Shown here piece by piece: positions 4,986 through 5,120 of a stretch of DNA of 5,120 bases. Made by a program: the position numbers and the translations under genes. Under the pieces are notes generated by a model. The model did no database searches. It was not told where the DNA came from and saw only the letters and a list, made by a program, of their open reading frames with translations. Origin of the DNA: Methanocorpusculaceae archaeon UBA456. GTDB lineage: Archaea > Halobacteriota > Methanomicrobia > Methanomicrobiales > Methanocorpusculaceae. Where the stretch lies: contig DAJQ01000031.1 in the NCBI GenBank assembly GCA_002496395.1, forward strand, positions 184-5,303, in the 5' to 3' direction. Numbering within the stretch: the stretch's first letter is position 1; every line of letters starts with the position of its first letter.

Positions 4986-5026
4986 GGCTCTGTACCTAGT
5001 TAGAATTGCAAAAGAGGAACAGAGCC
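4986..5026 (+). promoter_or_regulatory. Hairpin that could hide the transposase ribosome-binding site
   Basis: GGCTCTGTACCT (4986-4997) and AGGAACAGAGCC (5015-5026) are inverted repeats pairing at 11 of 12 positions around a 17-base loop. The right arm overlaps the Shine-Dalgarno GAGG (5014-5017) and ends one base before the transposase ATG. RNA read into the element from outside would fold and mask initiation; RNA starting inside the element would lack the left arm. This matches the known protective logic of some insertion sequences, but it is inferred here. Confidence 0.55.
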
Positions 5027-5120
5027 ATGGATATATATGATTTAGCAGAAGATTATCTTTCCGATCCAAATGGTGCAATGCAGACCCTGCTGACTACCTT
5101 CATGAACATGGTTATGCGCT
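5027..5120 (+). CDS. Transposase N-terminus, probable IS256/mutator family (partial)
   Basis: The frame from ATG 5027 is open to the window edge, giving 31 residues that start MDIYDLAEDYL and continue SDPNGAMQTLLTTFMNMVMR. The spacing of YL, G, LLTxFxN and VM matches the N-termini recalled for archaeal and bacterial IS256-type (mutator) transposases, which are DDE enzymes of about 400 aa. The catalytic part is outside the window. A Shine-Dalgarno AGAGG (5013-5017) lies nine bases upstream. The ATG follows the right arm of the hairpin directly. Family assignment is from pattern memory on a short segment; that it is a real gene start is better supported. Confidence 0.65.
   Translation, partial: MDIYDLAEDYLSDPNGAMQTLLTTFMNMVMR

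Larger units (their letters stand above)
4986..5120 (+). mobile_element. Left end of an insertion sequence, probably IS256 family (truncated by the window)
   Basis: The probable terminus begins GGCTCTGTACC at 4986, like the GG-C-CTGT ends seen in many IS256-family elements. A transposase start follows 41 bases later, the usual distance for such elements. The AT-rich 8-9 bases just outside (TTTAATTAA, 4977-4985) would be the target duplication if the other end matches. The right end lies outside the window, so boundary and family rest on the terminus and the transposase N-terminus only. Confidence 0.6.

Overview
The window looks like archaeal chromosomal DNA, most likely from a methanogen of the class Methanomicrobia or a close euryarchaeal relative. 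The main reasons are a gene for an Orc1/Cdc6-family initiator, Shine-Dalgarno sequences of the GAGGTGAT / GGGGTGA type, TATA-like rather than -35/-10 promoters, oligo-T terminator candidates, and an archaeal-type RHH/RelE toxin-antitoxin pair. Species cannot be fixed from the sequence alone.

Layout. Positions 1-218 are non-coding or promoter DNA; a minus-strand gene may begin just past the left edge. Positions 219-2093 hold two plus-strand genes: an ABC/SMC-like AAA ATPase (411 aa, OLD/RecF-like, AAA_21-type) and a small stand-alone TOPRIM-like protein (172 aa). Together they resemble an OLD-family nuclease split into separate ATPase and TOPRIM polypeptides, the architecture of several anti-phage systems (compare Gabija GajA as a fusion, PARIS AriA/AriB as a split pair). 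Positions 2239-2755 hold a minus-strand RHH antitoxin / RelE-ParE toxin operon with a 14-nt gene overlap. It looks more AT-rich than its neighbours and has a palindrome over the antitoxin start codon. It converges on the TOPRIM gene, with an 11-bp interrupted hairpin between them.

Positions 3049-4860 encode an unusual 603-aa Orc1/Cdc6 paralogue (the family is usually about 370-430 aa). Its AAA+ core carries a short basic insert. Its C-terminal winged-helix domain appears to be cut into three pieces by two long hydrophilic low-complexity inserts, encoded by tandem 6-, 9- and 18-nt DNA repeats; the AAA+ insert uses a 12-nt repeat. Downstream lie a G-rich trailer, three perfect 8-bp CAATTATC repeats and a T6 tract. 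From about 4986 to the right edge is the left end of an insertion sequence, probably IS256 family, with the first 31 codons of its transposase. A hairpin formed by the IS terminus could sequester the transposase ribosome-binding site.

Taken together this is an accessory region: a candidate defence pair, a toxin-antitoxin module, a divergent replication-initiator paralogue and a mobile element. The best candidates for something under-described are the compact ATPase + TOPRIM pair and the repeat-expanded, winged-helix-interrupted Orc1/Cdc6.
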